Shown: positions 53,417 to 62,008 of the stretch, one piece after another
Layout of the letters: each line of letters opens with the position of its first letter
Numbering within the stretch: the stretch's first letter is position 1
Assembly: GCA_041397525.1 (NCBI GenBank)
Contig: JAWKWL010000001.1
Coordinates: forward strand, 62,001 to 126,000
Source: BOKV01 sp041397525
Lineage (GTDB): Bacteria > Pseudomonadota > Alphaproteobacteria > Rhizobiales > Rhizobiaceae
Length of the DNA stretch: 64,000 nt
Direction: 5' to 3'
Position numbers and translations under genes: made by a program
Notes under the pieces: model-generated
The model's input: the letters and a program-made list of their open reading frames with translations, nothing else
Database searches by the model: none
What the model was told of the DNA's origin: nothing

Positions 53417-53887
53417 ATGGCAACATTGATGGAAGAAGTTGACCTGCTCAGGCGCATACCGCTGTTTGCCGCCATTGACCCTGGCAAACTGAAACTGCTG
53501 GCCTTCGCCTCTGATCGCATGACCTACAGCAAAGGGCAAAACGTGTTTCGCCAGGGCGAGGTTGGCGACGCCGCCTATGTCGTGGTCAAGGGTATTGCCG
53601 ATATTGTGGTTGAGACAGGTGCAGGCGAAATCGTGGTCGCCCAGGCAAAGGAAAATGCCGTGATCGGCGAAATCGCTATCCTTTGCGATGTACCAAGAAC
53701 AGCAACCGTTCGCGCAAATGACGAACTGGTCGTTCTCAAGATCAAGAAGGAACACTTCCTGGGATTGATGACCGATTTCCCCAAGCTTGGCATTCAGGTC
53801 ATGCGTGAACTGGCGCAACGCCTTTCACGCACAACTGCTGAACTGACTGATGCCAGACGCAAGCTTGAAACCGGCAAGGCCGGCTGA
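53417..53887 (+). CDS. Stand-alone cyclic nucleotide-binding domain protein
   Basis: This 156-residue protein consists of one CRP-like cyclic-nucleotide-binding domain (LLRRIPLFAAIDPGKLKLLA start) and a short C-terminal helix. The phosphate-binding cassette reads VIGEIAILCDVPRTATVRA, with the Glu and Arg that hold cAMP. There is no DNA-binding helix-turn-helix, so it is not a CRP-type regulator. It lies 72 bp after the ABC-like gene and 20 bp before the hydrolase gene; it probably reads out cAMP made by the CyaC-like cyclase and acts through a protein partner. Confidence 0.9.
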   Translation: MATLMEEVDLLRRIPLFAAIDPGKLKLLAFASDRMTYSKGQNVFRQGEVGDAAYVVVKGIADIVVETGAGEIVVAQAKENAVIGEIAILCDVPRTATVRANDELVVLKIKKEHFLGLMTDFPKLGIQVMRELAQRLSRTTAELTDARRKLETGKAG

Positions 53888-53907
53888 ACCGGCCGTGGAA
53901 AAACGAA

Positions 53908-54753
53908 TTGACGCATCCTGGTAGCACCCAACGATTCACTGTCAACTTTCGCGGCGTCCGTGGCACTCTCGCCTCTCCGGGCGACCAGTTTCGGCGAACC
54001 GGAGGCAATACAATCTGCGCTGAATTGCGGTGCGGCAACCGGCTGGTTGTGTTCGACGCTGGAACCGGAATTCGCCAGCTCGGCAGCGAAATGCTGGACC
54101 AGAGTGAAATCCGCAAGATCGACCTGATGTTGACCCATGTCCATTACGACCACGTTGAGGGTTTGCCGTTCTTTGGGCCTTTGTTCTCCCCGGATTTTGA
54201 AATCAGGGTCTGGCTCGGACAAGTGGACGGAGCCGGATCGACGGAAGATGCCGTCAAGGGACTCATGCGCCGGCCCTATTTTCCGGTCGGTCCAGACGTT
54301 TTCAATGCCAGTGTGACCTATCACGAGGTTAACGAAGGTCAGACCATCGATCTTGGTGATGGTATTGTCGTCAGGACGGCACCGCTCAACCATCCAGGTG
54401 GTGCAACCGCATACCGGGTCGATTTCGATGGACGCTCCTTTGCATTTGTGACCGACACCGAGCATGTGAACGGCAAGCCCGACGCCAATATTCTGGGCCT
54501 CATCGAGGGCGTCGACATGTTTGCCTATGACGCCAGCCTGACCGATGTCGAACTGCCGGAATTCGTAGGTTACGGACATTCGACCTGGGAAGAAGGCATG
54601 CGCCTGCGCGCAAAGGCCAAGGCGGACCGCTTCATGGCAATTCACCACATGCCGTTTCGAACCGACGCCGACATCGATATTATTGAAGCTGCTATCAAAT
54701 CCATCCACCCGACCAGCGGTGTTGGTCGCGAGGGAGACAGCTACTCCCTGTAG
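53908..54753 (+). CDS. Metallo-beta-lactamase-fold hydrolase, TTG start
   Basis: This 281-residue binuclear-metal hydrolase of the RNase Z / PhnP-like branch has metal motifs LTHVHYDHVEGLP (HxHxDH), APLNHPGGA and VTDTEHVNG, with a last His in AIHHMPF. The start is TTG with GGAA upstream, 20 bp after the cyclic-nucleotide-binding gene. The fold includes class II cyclic-nucleotide phosphodiesterases and phosphoribosyl cyclic phosphodiesterases, so a role in cAMP removal is possible but not shown. It ends 11 bp before the convergent FecR-like gene. Confidence 0.88.
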   Translation: MTHPGSTQRFTVNFRGVRGTLASPGDQFRRTGGNTICAELRCGNRLVVFDAGTGIRQLGSEMLDQSEIRKIDLMLTHVHYDHVEGLPFFGPLFSPDFEIRVWLGQVDGAGSTEDAVKGLMRRPYFPVGPDVFNASVTYHEVNEGQTIDLGDGIVVRTAPLNHPGGATAYRVDFDGRSFAFVTDTEHVNGKPDANILGLIEGVDMFAYDASLTDVELPEFVGYGHSTWEEGMRLRAKAKADRFMAIHHMPFRTDADIDIIEAAIKSIHPTSGVGREGDSYSL

Positions 54754-54764
54754 TTGGTTCCAAC

Positions 54765-55607
54765 TTACTGCGGTGTCGTGGGACTGGAACTCGGTGGCGA
54801 ATTTGGATCAATGCTGATCGAAGGCACGGAATAGTCGCCGGATGCATTCCCGGTCTTGTTCCGGTTTGATCTACCTTCCGTCGCCTCTTGCGCAGCACGC
54901 GCGGCACATGTGGCCGTTGCAGCCCGAAACCGCTTCTGGAACCGGTTTTGTTGTTCGGTCAAACTGAATTGCGACCTCTCCTGCGCACGGCTTCGCCCGG
55001 CTCCACGAAGGAAACCGGCCTTTTCAATGCTGTCAGGTGACTTGACCTCGACTATGTCGCAAATCCTGTCCGCCACAATACACGCGCTCCCCAACGTGCA
55101 AACCCTGACGGCCCCGTGCAACAGAACAACTCTTGTCGCGCCTGAACCATCATCAACATAAACATCAAACACGGTGCCCCTTACGCCGATGGTCGAAAGC
55201 GGTGTTTCGATCTTGAAGGCATTCTTGGGCGAATTGCCGGTGATGAAACGAAACGCCCCCTTGACCACCTTCAGCGTTGCTGACTGGAACCCGTTACCTT
55301 CGATGACGAAGTCATCAAGTGATACTGAAGAGTTCTCACCGACTATGACGAGCGATTCGTCATTCAGCTTCAATTCGCCATGTGATTGCGCATCTGCTGA
55401 AATCTGCTCGGCAGCGAATACGGGATCAGCTACCGCAATCCGGCGCGCATCACCACCCGTGACCGAATTCTCGATCACTTCCGCCTGTCCAACCTGGTCG
55501 GCGGCCAGCGCTCCATCTGGCAAGCCGCCACCCGGCAATGCGATCAATATCGCAAAAACGAGGGACCGGGATTGCGTTGAAAACCGCCAACCGATTTTCG
55601 TAATCAT
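54765..55607 (-). CDS. FecR-domain secreted protein (paralogue 1)
   Basis: This 280-residue exported protein starts at 55607 (GAGG five bases upstream). It has a signal peptide (LVFAILIALPGGGLPDGALA) and a FecR domain (SLVIVGENSSVSLDDFVIEG, FRFITGNSPKNAFKIETPLS and STIGVRGTVFDVYVDDGSG). Four Cys in the C-terminal half (RVCTLGSAC, DRICDIV, ATCAAR) suggest disulfides. Unlike classical FecR it lacks an N-terminal sigma-regulator part and a transmembrane signalling segment, and no sigma factor or receptor gene is present. Likely a periplasmic ligand-binding partner of the CHASE2 cyclase. Paralogue of the next gene. Confidence 0.88.
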   Translation of the reverse strand: MITKIGWRFSTQSRSLVFAILIALPGGGLPDGALAADQVGQAEVIENSVTGGDARRIAVADPVFAAEQISADAQSHGELKLNDESLVIVGENSSVSLDDFVIEGNGFQSATLKVVKGAFRFITGNSPKNAFKIETPLSTIGVRGTVFDVYVDDGSGATRVVLLHGAVRVCTLGSACIVADRICDIVEVKSPDSIEKAGFLRGAGRSRAQERSQFSLTEQQNRFQKRFRAATATCAARAAQEATEGRSNRNKTGNASGDYSVPSISIDPNSPPSSSPTTPQ

Positions 55608-55760
55608 TATTACCTCGTGAGATCGGCCCCAAACCAAATCACACCAACAATTTCACCGATCCGGCAAACATTCCGAAACGTGTAAGAAATGAACGCGCAG
55701 CATGCCCCTGCTTGCAACGGAACAGACATTTGTGGCAGCAAATGGGCGCCCAAATCCAGC

Positions 55761-56579
55761 TCAATCACATGACGACGGAAGCGCGAAGCAATAGGACTGG
55801 TGTACCTCCGGAATGACGACCACATCCTGTGAACTATTGCCACTGGACTTTCGCCCGAAATTTCCCAGGGCTTCCTGGGCAGCCCGTGCATGGCAGGAAG
55901 CAGTTGGCGCACGCCATCTCTGACCAAAGCGGGTTTGTTGTTCAGTGAGGTTGTATTCCGAACTTTCCTGCTGCCTGCTGCGTTGTGCGCTGCGAAGGAA
56001 CGGCAACTTCTCGATCTGGCTACGTGATCTGACCTCGATAATATCGCAAGAGCGATCCGCCGTCAGGCAGGCTGAACCCTGAGTGCAGACCGTGAGTGCC
56101 CCGCGCAACAGCACAACCCTTGTGACGCCAGTACCCTGATCCACATAAACATCAAAAACGGTACCGCGAACACCAATCGTGGAAAGAGGCGTTACCACCT
56201 TGAACGCCTTTTTCGGGGAGTCTCCCGTAATAAAACGGAAAGCACCATTCACTACCTTCACTGTAGCTTTCTTGAAGCCACCGTCATCGACTACAAAATC
56301 ATCAAGCGCGATCGACGAGTTTTCGCCGACGATCACCAGTGAATCATCCTTGAGCCGCAATTCGCCATGCGAGCCGGCGTCCGCTGATATTTTCTCCGAT
56401 CCGTAAACCGGATCAGAAACCTTCAATCGTCCGGACCGTGAACCGGTCACGGAGTTTTCGACGACGGTTGCCTCGCCGACCCGGTCGGAAGCGACGGCAA
56501 CACCAAGGCAGCCAACACTCATGACAGACAGCACGGCTGCCAGAACTGACGTGATACAACGCAAAGCCAAACGGGACAT
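55761..56579 (-). CDS. FecR-domain secreted protein (paralogue 2)
   Basis: This 272-residue protein is closely related to paralogue 1: SLVIVGENSSIALDDFVVDD, FRFITGDSPKKAFKVVTPLS and STIGVRGTVFDVYVDQGTG. The start at 56579 has AAGAGG upstream, followed by a signal peptide (VLAAVLSVMSVGCLGVAVAS) that includes a possible lipobox Cys. It is upstream of paralogue 1 with 153 bp between, and divergent from the CHASE2 cyclase. It ends with its own hydrophobic Cys-containing tail (SYCFALPSSCD). Confidence 0.88.
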   Translation of the reverse strand: MSRLALRCITSVLAAVLSVMSVGCLGVAVASDRVGEATVVENSVTGSRSGRLKVSDPVYGSEKISADAGSHGELRLKDDSLVIVGENSSIALDDFVVDDGGFKKATVKVVNGAFRFITGDSPKKAFKVVTPLSTIGVRGTVFDVYVDQGTGVTRVVLLRGALTVCTQGSACLTADRSCDIIEVRSRSQIEKLPFLRSAQRSRQQESSEYNLTEQQTRFGQRWRAPTASCHARAAQEALGNFGRKSSGNSSQDVVVIPEVHQSYCFALPSSCD

Positions 56580-56854
56580 CGAAGCCTCTTGTTTAGGCGA
56601 GCAGATAACGGCGGTGCTCCGCCTCCCGCTTCCATACATTATTAGATTGATCGGCGGGTGGTAACGCCAACCCTGACTTGCCCTGTGAATCAATAATAGA
56701 TTAACCACTGACTGCGGACAAGCTAACAGATTCTTGTATGTCGAATCAAACCGGCACTGTTTGCGATTGTTGGGCAACATGTTGCAGTGTTACCTTCGCC
56801 CGGTTACTGCCTGCGGTGGCAATCAATTGCCGCCAACGTGTGAAAAGGCCTTGA

Positions 56855-59068
56855 ATGAAGCGTGTCTGGCGATTTCTGACTAAACCTGCGAACATTCTGG
56901 TCGTGGCACTTTCGCTCAGCCTCATCACCGGAGCCTGGGTATGGCGCAAGAGCGAACCGGCATTCCTGACCGCGATTCGAAACTTCACCTTCGACACCTA
57001 CCAACGCATCAAGCCTCGCCAACCGCTTGGTCAGCCGATTCGGATCATCGATATTGATGAGGAGGCAATTGCCCAATACGGGCAATGGCCATGGCCGCGC
57101 ACCAGAATGGCGCAAATGGTCGACCGGTTGCGCGAACTGGGCGCGGCGGTGGTCGTTTTCGATATCGTCTTTTCCGAACCCGATTCCACCAGTCCCGCCA
57201 GCCTGATAGCCCGCCTTGGCGACATGACCCCGGCTGACAGGACAGAGGCTGAACGCATTCTCGCCGGGTTTCCCGACGGCGATGCGGTTCTGGCCAGGGC
57301 GATTGCCGAAACACCCGTGGTAACCGGGTTCTTCAACCAGACGCAGTCGCGTGCGGGGCTTCCGGCGAAAAAAGCCGGAATTGCGTTGATTGGCAAGGCG
57401 CCATTGGACGAAATCCTCCCGCCCATCATCAGTTCGGTCAAGAACCTGCCTGCCATCGAGCAGGCCGCCGCCGGAAACGGATCGATCACGCTTTCCGAAC
57501 AGACAGATGACCTGATCCGAAAGGTGCCCATGTTCCTCAATGGCGGCGGTGAAAACTTCCCCGCCATTTCAATCGAGGCAATAAGGGTGGCGCTCGGCGA
57601 GCGTGGATACAATTTGAAGACCACTTCGGCAGGCACGGAAATCGCAGCTGGCAGAAATGCCATGGTCTCGTTTCGCATCGGACAATTGCAGGTGCCTGTT
57701 ACCGCCGACGGCGCGCTGCTTATCTACTATGCCCGCACCCTGCCCGACCTGACGGTTCCGGCAAGAACTCTGTTTGAGGCTGATGCGTCTCAGCTTCGCA
57801 GCCGGATCGAAGGCAACATAGTCTTTGTCGGCACTTCTGCAGTTGGACTGCGCGACTTGCGAATTACCGCACTCGGTGATCTCGTACCCGGCGTTTCCAT
57901 GCATGCGCAAATCGCCGACCAGATATTGAGCGGCCAGTTCCTCGAGCGCCCGGACAATGCGCTGGGGATTGAAAACGGCATCATGGCCGCAACAAGCCTG
58001 CTTGTGGTGATGATCCTGCCGTTTGCAGGCGTGATGTTTTCAGCAGTGTTCGGATTTGTCATGGCAACCGCTATCCTGGGAGGCAGCTGGCTCGCATTTT
58101 CCCGGTACGGCTTGTTGATTGATCCCGTATACCCCATGGCAACTGCCGCTCTGGTCTACCTCGGCACAACCCTGCTGCTGTTTGCCGTGACCGAACGCGA
58201 AAAACGTTTCGTGCGCCAGGCATTCCAGCGCTATCTGGCACCGGACCTGTTGAAGAAGCTGGAGAACAATCCCGACGCGCTCAAACTGGGCGGCGAAATT
58301 CGCGACATGACACTGATGTTCATGGATATCCGGGGCTTTACGCCGATTTCTGAAAAACTGGCACCTGAAGAACTCGTCGCGTTTCTCAACAAGCTGCTTT
58401 CTCCCCTGTCCGAGGCGATCCTGACACATGAAGGCGCAATCGACAAATATATTGGCGATTCCATCATGGCATTCTGGAACGCCCCGCTTGACGTCGAGGA
58501 CCATGCCCGCAAATCCGCCCTTGCTGCCCTCGACATGCTGGCAATCGTGAAAAAGCTCAATGCAGACGACCATTTCGGTTTCCATAGCCCCGAAACCGGT
58601 CTTGGCGATGTGATGATCGGCATCGGCATCAACTCGGGTGAAGGTTGTGTCGGCAATATGGGATCGACCAACCGTTTCGACTATTCCGTTGTAGGAGATA
58701 CCGTGAACGTCGCTGCCCGCATTGAATCCTCCTGCAAGGAAATCGGCTGGCCGCTGCTGATGTCGGAAATGACCGCCGAGCGTTGCTCCGATTTCGCACT
58801 CCTGGAATCACGGGCAATTTCGCTCAAGGGCAAATCGAAGCCGGTCAGGCTGTTCGCCCTTGTTGGCGGCCCGGAACTTGCGGCAACAGAAAACTGGAAG
58901 ACACTGCTCATCCGGCACAAGGCCTGTCTCGCAGCATTGCAGGATGCCTCTTCGGCAAAGATAGAGACCCTGGTTCGCGACTGCCTCGCAATCGCGCCGG
59001 AGGGCCTTGAGGAATTCTACGCAAAATTGGCGCAGAACTCGCTGAGACCCAAACTGATAACAGCCTGA
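56855..59068 (+). CDS. CHASE2-domain adenylate/guanylate cyclase
   Basis: This 737-residue membrane cyclase has one span near residues 14-32, a large CHASE2 extracellular sensor (about 35-345; RIIDIDEEAIAQYGQWPWPR), three spans (about 368-447), and a cyclase domain from about residue 480. Catalytic text: LMFMDIRGFTPISEKLAP, GAIDKYIGDSIMAFWNAP and YSVVGDTVNVAARIES, all key class III residues present. CHASE2 cyclases with divergent FecR-domain genes are a recurring pairing in alphaproteobacteria as far as I recall, which suggests the two FecR proteins modulate the sensor in the periplasm. Confidence 0.93.
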   Translation: MKRVWRFLTKPANILVVALSLSLITGAWVWRKSEPAFLTAIRNFTFDTYQRIKPRQPLGQPIRIIDIDEEAIAQYGQWPWPRTRMAQMVDRLRELGAAVVVFDIVFSEPDSTSPASLIARLGDMTPADRTEAERILAGFPDGDAVLARAIAETPVVTGFFNQTQSRAGLPAKKAGIALIGKAPLDEILPPIISSVKNLPAIEQAAAGNGSITLSEQTDDLIRKVPMFLNGGGENFPAISIEAIRVALGERGYNLKTTSAGTEIAAGRNAMVSFRIGQLQVPVTADGALLIYYARTLPDLTVPARTLFEADASQLRSRIEGNIVFVGTSAVGLRDLRITALGDLVPGVSMHAQIADQILSGQFLERPDNALGIENGIMAATSLLVVMILPFAGVMFSAVFGFVMATAILGGSWLAFSRYGLLIDPVYPMATAALVYLGTTLLLFAVTEREKRFVRQAFQRYLAPDLLKKLENNPDALKLGGEIRDMTLMFMDIRGFTPISEKLAPEELVAFLNKLLSPLSEAILTHEGAIDKYIGDSIMAFWNAPLDVEDHARKSALAALDMLAIVKKLNADDHFGFHSPETGLGDVMIGIGINSGEGCVGNMGSTNRFDYSVVGDTVNVAARIESSCKEIGWPLLMSEMTAERCSDFALLESRAISLKGKSKPVRLFALVGGPELAATENWKTLLIRHKACLAALQDASSAKIETLVRDCLAIAPEGLEEFYAKLAQNSLRPKLITA

Positions 59069-59095
59069 CCCTTCACAACGAATTGGCTGTTGCGG

Positions 59096-59121
59096 TGATC
59101 CGCTCCACACATTCCGGCGTA
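59096..59121 (+). promoter_or_regulatory. ECF11-type (RpoE-ChrR) promoter candidate upstream of the photolyase operon
   Basis: TGATCC at 59096-59101 and CGTA at 59118-59121 are 16 nt apart, matching the -35 and -10 elements known for ECF11 sigma factors, which answer singlet oxygen. It is about 105 bp before the photolyase start. The downstream genes match the typical regulon. The regulator is not in this window. Confidence 0.65.
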
Positions 59122-59227
59122 ATACACATCGGGCAGGCTGACTGCCGCGGGATGAATTCTCGCCAAGGCTGGCACTGATCGAAAAAGCGGGAACCAGTCA
59201 ATTGCTTGATGTGAGGCTGATTGCTGA

Positions 59228-60682
59228 ATGAACAAAGGGCAAAACCCGGTAATAATGTGGTTCCGCGAAGACCTTCGCATCGCCGACAACCCTGCCCTTT
59301 ACAAGGCGGCTGAGACAGGCGCTCCAATAGTGGCGATCTTCATCCTGGACGAGGAAACCGAAGGCCTGCGCAAGTTCGGCGCCGCCCAGAAATGGATGCT
59401 CCACCACGCACTTTTGCAACTGGAGACATCGATCGCAGCCCTCGGCGGCAAACTGGTCTTGCGTCGTGGGTCCACGCAGGCCGTTCTGCGCGATCTGGCA
59501 ATGAAATCGGGCTCGAACCGGATATTTTGGAATCGTCGCTATGGCCCTGGAGAAATGAGGCTGGATACTGCGCTCAATGCATCCCTGCCCGACCTGGGTG
59601 TTGAACCGCACAGTTTTCTGGCAGCACTGCTGCATGAGCCGTCAAGGGTAAGGACCGGCAAGGGCGACCCGTTTCGGGTCTATTCCCCATTCTGGCGCGC
59701 ATTGGAAAAGCTCGGCGAGCCCCGGCTTCCACTCCCCGCCCCCGAAAATCCAGCTTTCACTCAAGCTGGCGTGGAAAGCCTGCCACTCGATAAACTCGAC
59801 CTGCTGCCAACGAAACCGGATTGGGCCGCGGGATTGCGCCAGACATGGCAGCATGGCGAAGCATGCGCTGCCGGTCTGCTCGATGATTTTCTCTCACGCG
59901 GCATCGATGGTTACGCTGATGGCCGCGACTTCCCGGCACAAACCAAGGTCTCCCGGCTTTCGCCATATTTGCGGTTTGGCATGATTTCTCCTTATCAGGT
60001 CTGGCACCGGGCGAAAACCGCGCAATCGGAAATTGGCAGCAAGCCGGGGGATACGGGGAAATTCCTGAAGGAGCTCGGATGGCGCGAGTTCTCCTACCAT
60101 CTCCTTGTCAACTACCCTGACATCGGCTGGCAAAACTTCTCCAGCCGCTTTGACGACTTTCCCTGGCGGGAGGACCCGCCCGAGCTCGATGCCTGGAAAC
60201 GCGGAATGACCGGCTACCCCATCGTTGACGCCGGAATGCGAGAACTCTGGCATACCGGTTACATGCACAATAGGGTGCGCATGGTGGCTGCCTCGCTACT
60301 GGTCAAACACCTGCTGGTGCACTGGAAAACCGGCGAGCAATGGTTTTGGGACACATTGGTGGATGGCGATCCGGCAAGCAATCCGGCTAACTGGCAATGG
60401 GTTGCCGGTTCGGGTGCTGATGCAGCCCCTTATTTCCGGATATTCAACCCGGTTCTGCAGGGAAGGAAGTTTGACCCGACCGGCGAATATGTCCGCAAAT
60501 GGGTGCCGGAAATTGCGGCCCTGCCCGACAATCATCTGCACTGCCCCTGGAAAGCACCGAGGGAAGTGTTGCGCTCCAGCGGCATCCGCCTCGGCAGCAC
60601 CTATCCGTTGCCCATCATTGATCATGACACGGCCCGCAGCCGGGCGCTCAGCGCATTTGAAACACTCAGGAAAGCCATCTGA
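59228..60682 (+). CDS. phrB: Deoxyribodipyrimidine photolyase
   Basis: This 484-residue light-driven enzyme repairs cyclobutane pyrimidine dimers in DNA, with FAD and an antenna pigment. N-terminal photolyase domain starting MWFREDLRIADNPALYKAAE; the FAD domain contains SRLSPYLRFGMISPYQVW, WREFSYHLLVNYPD and the hallmark WQWVAGSGADAAPYFRIFNP (about residues 396-415). First of four plus-strand genes with little spacing. CPD class I; antenna type not determinable. Confidence 0.95.
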   Translation: MNKGQNPVIMWFREDLRIADNPALYKAAETGAPIVAIFILDEETEGLRKFGAAQKWMLHHALLQLETSIAALGGKLVLRRGSTQAVLRDLAMKSGSNRIFWNRRYGPGEMRLDTALNASLPDLGVEPHSFLAALLHEPSRVRTGKGDPFRVYSPFWRALEKLGEPRLPLPAPENPAFTQAGVESLPLDKLDLLPTKPDWAAGLRQTWQHGEACAAGLLDDFLSRGIDGYADGRDFPAQTKVSRLSPYLRFGMISPYQVWHRAKTAQSEIGSKPGDTGKFLKELGWREFSYHLLVNYPDIGWQNFSSRFDDFPWREDPPELDAWKRGMTGYPIVDAGMRELWHTGYMHNRVRMVAASLLVKHLLVHWKTGEQWFWDTLVDGDPASNPANWQWVAGSGADAAPYFRIFNPVLQGRKFDPTGEYVRKWVPEIAALPDNHLHCPWKAPREVLRSSGIRLGSTYPLPIIDHDTARSRALSAFETLRKAI

Positions 60683-60685
60683 TCC

Positions 60686-62002
60686 ATGAGAATTGCAGTA
60701 GTCGGCTCAGGCATATCAGGAAACTCGGCTGCCTGGGCGCTATCCCGCCAACACCAGGTTACGCTTTATGAACGGCGAAATCGCGCCGGCGGCCACTCTG
60801 CGACCGTGGACATCGACCATGACGGTGTGACCATTTCAGTCGATACCGGTTTCATTGTCTACAACGAGGGCAATTATCCGTTGCTGACCCGGTTGTTCGA
60901 CCAGCTCGACATCAAGACCGAACTCACCGAAATGAGCTTCTCGGTTTCGCTCAATGACGGCCGCTTCGAATGGTGTGGGCGCACCCTGAGATCGGTGTTT
61001 GCACAAAAGCGCAACATGGTTTCGCCTGGCTTCCTGCTGATGCTGGGCGACATTTTGCGATTCAACTCAAAGGCGAAGCAGGACCTCGAGGCCGGTGTCC
61101 TTTGCGGTCTGACTTTCGGCGATTACATGAACCGGCGCGGTTTTTCCCGCCGCCTGCGCGACGACTACATTGTGCCGCTCACTGCCGCGATCTGGTCTAC
61201 ACCTGCTGCCAAGATGCTGGAATTCCCGGCTGAAAGCCTGATCCGCTTTCTCGACAACCATCGCCTGATCCACATGCAGCGCCCCTGGTGGCGCACTGTT
61301 TCCGGCGGCAGCCGTCAATATGTCTCCAAACTGCTGGCCGACTTCAAGGGCGAGATTTTGCTCTCCACCCCCGTGCAACAGATCCTGCGCCGCAACGACA
61401 AGGTTTTCATCACGGACGATCATGGTGTCGAACGAGAATTTGATGCCGTCGTCATCGCCTCCCATTCCGACCAGGCTTTGAAAATGCTGGGTGATGCCGA
61501 TGATGTCGAGCGCGAGATACTCTCCGCCGTGCAATACCGCCCGAACAGGGTCTATCTGCACCGCGATCCGGCGCTGATGCCCAAACGCCGCGATGCCTGG
61601 GCGTCGTGGAACTATATCGGAACCCGCGATTCCCAGGGTCATCGCGACATCAATGTGACTTACTGGATGAACCAGTTGCAGAACATTGACCGGACATATC
61701 CGATTTTCATCACGCTCAATCCCCCTGTACCGCCGCGCGAGGACCTCACTTTCGAACAGTTTGACTATTCACATCCCCAGTTTGACGGTCCGGCATTGGC
61801 AGCCCAGCAGCGGCTCGCAAACATACAGGGTCAGCGCAACACATGGTTTGCCGGGGCTTGGACGCGCTATGGTTTCCATGAGGATGGCCTTGCTTCCGGT
61901 CTGGAAGCGGCAAGACTGCTCGGATCGCCTGCACCATGGACCGTTGCCGAGCGCACTGGACCACAAAAGCTCTCGACCCTGCTCCTCGAAGCGGCAGAAT
62001 AG
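60686..62002 (+). CDS. FAD/NAD-binding amine-oxidase-like protein of the photolyase/CFA cluster
   Basis: This 438-residue flavoprotein starts with RIAVVGSGISGNSAAWALSR (FAD site) and continues LYERRNRAGGHSATVDID, with VDTGFIVYNEGNYPLLTRLF and a C-terminal GAWTRYGFHEDGLASGLEAA. It belongs to a family found next to DUF1365 and cyclopropane-fatty-acid-synthase-like genes; related members are linked to unusual fatty-acid modification. Exact reaction unknown. It lies 3 bp after the photolyase gene. Confidence 0.9.
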   Translation: MRIAVVGSGISGNSAAWALSRQHQVTLYERRNRAGGHSATVDIDHDGVTISVDTGFIVYNEGNYPLLTRLFDQLDIKTELTEMSFSVSLNDGRFEWCGRTLRSVFAQKRNMVSPGFLLMLGDILRFNSKAKQDLEAGVLCGLTFGDYMNRRGFSRRLRDDYIVPLTAAIWSTPAAKMLEFPAESLIRFLDNHRLIHMQRPWWRTVSGGSRQYVSKLLADFKGEILLSTPVQQILRRNDKVFITDDHGVEREFDAVVIASHSDQALKMLGDADDVEREILSAVQYRPNRVYLHRDPALMPKRRDAWASWNYIGTRDSQGHRDINVTYWMNQLQNIDRTYPIFITLNPPVPPREDLTFEQFDYSHPQFDGPALAAQQRLANIQGQRNTWFAGAWTRYGFHEDGLASGLEAARLLGSPAPWTVAERTGPQKLSTLLLEAAE

Positions 62003-62008
62003 GCATGA

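Noticed and set aside
53794..54708. 304-codon minus-strand frame opposite the metallo-beta-lactamase gene
   Set aside because: Metal motifs are on the plus strand; the opposite frame shows no domain.
56701..56714. TTAACCA half site upstream of the FecR genes
   Set aside because: Only one half of the CtrA box is present; such half sites are frequent by chance.
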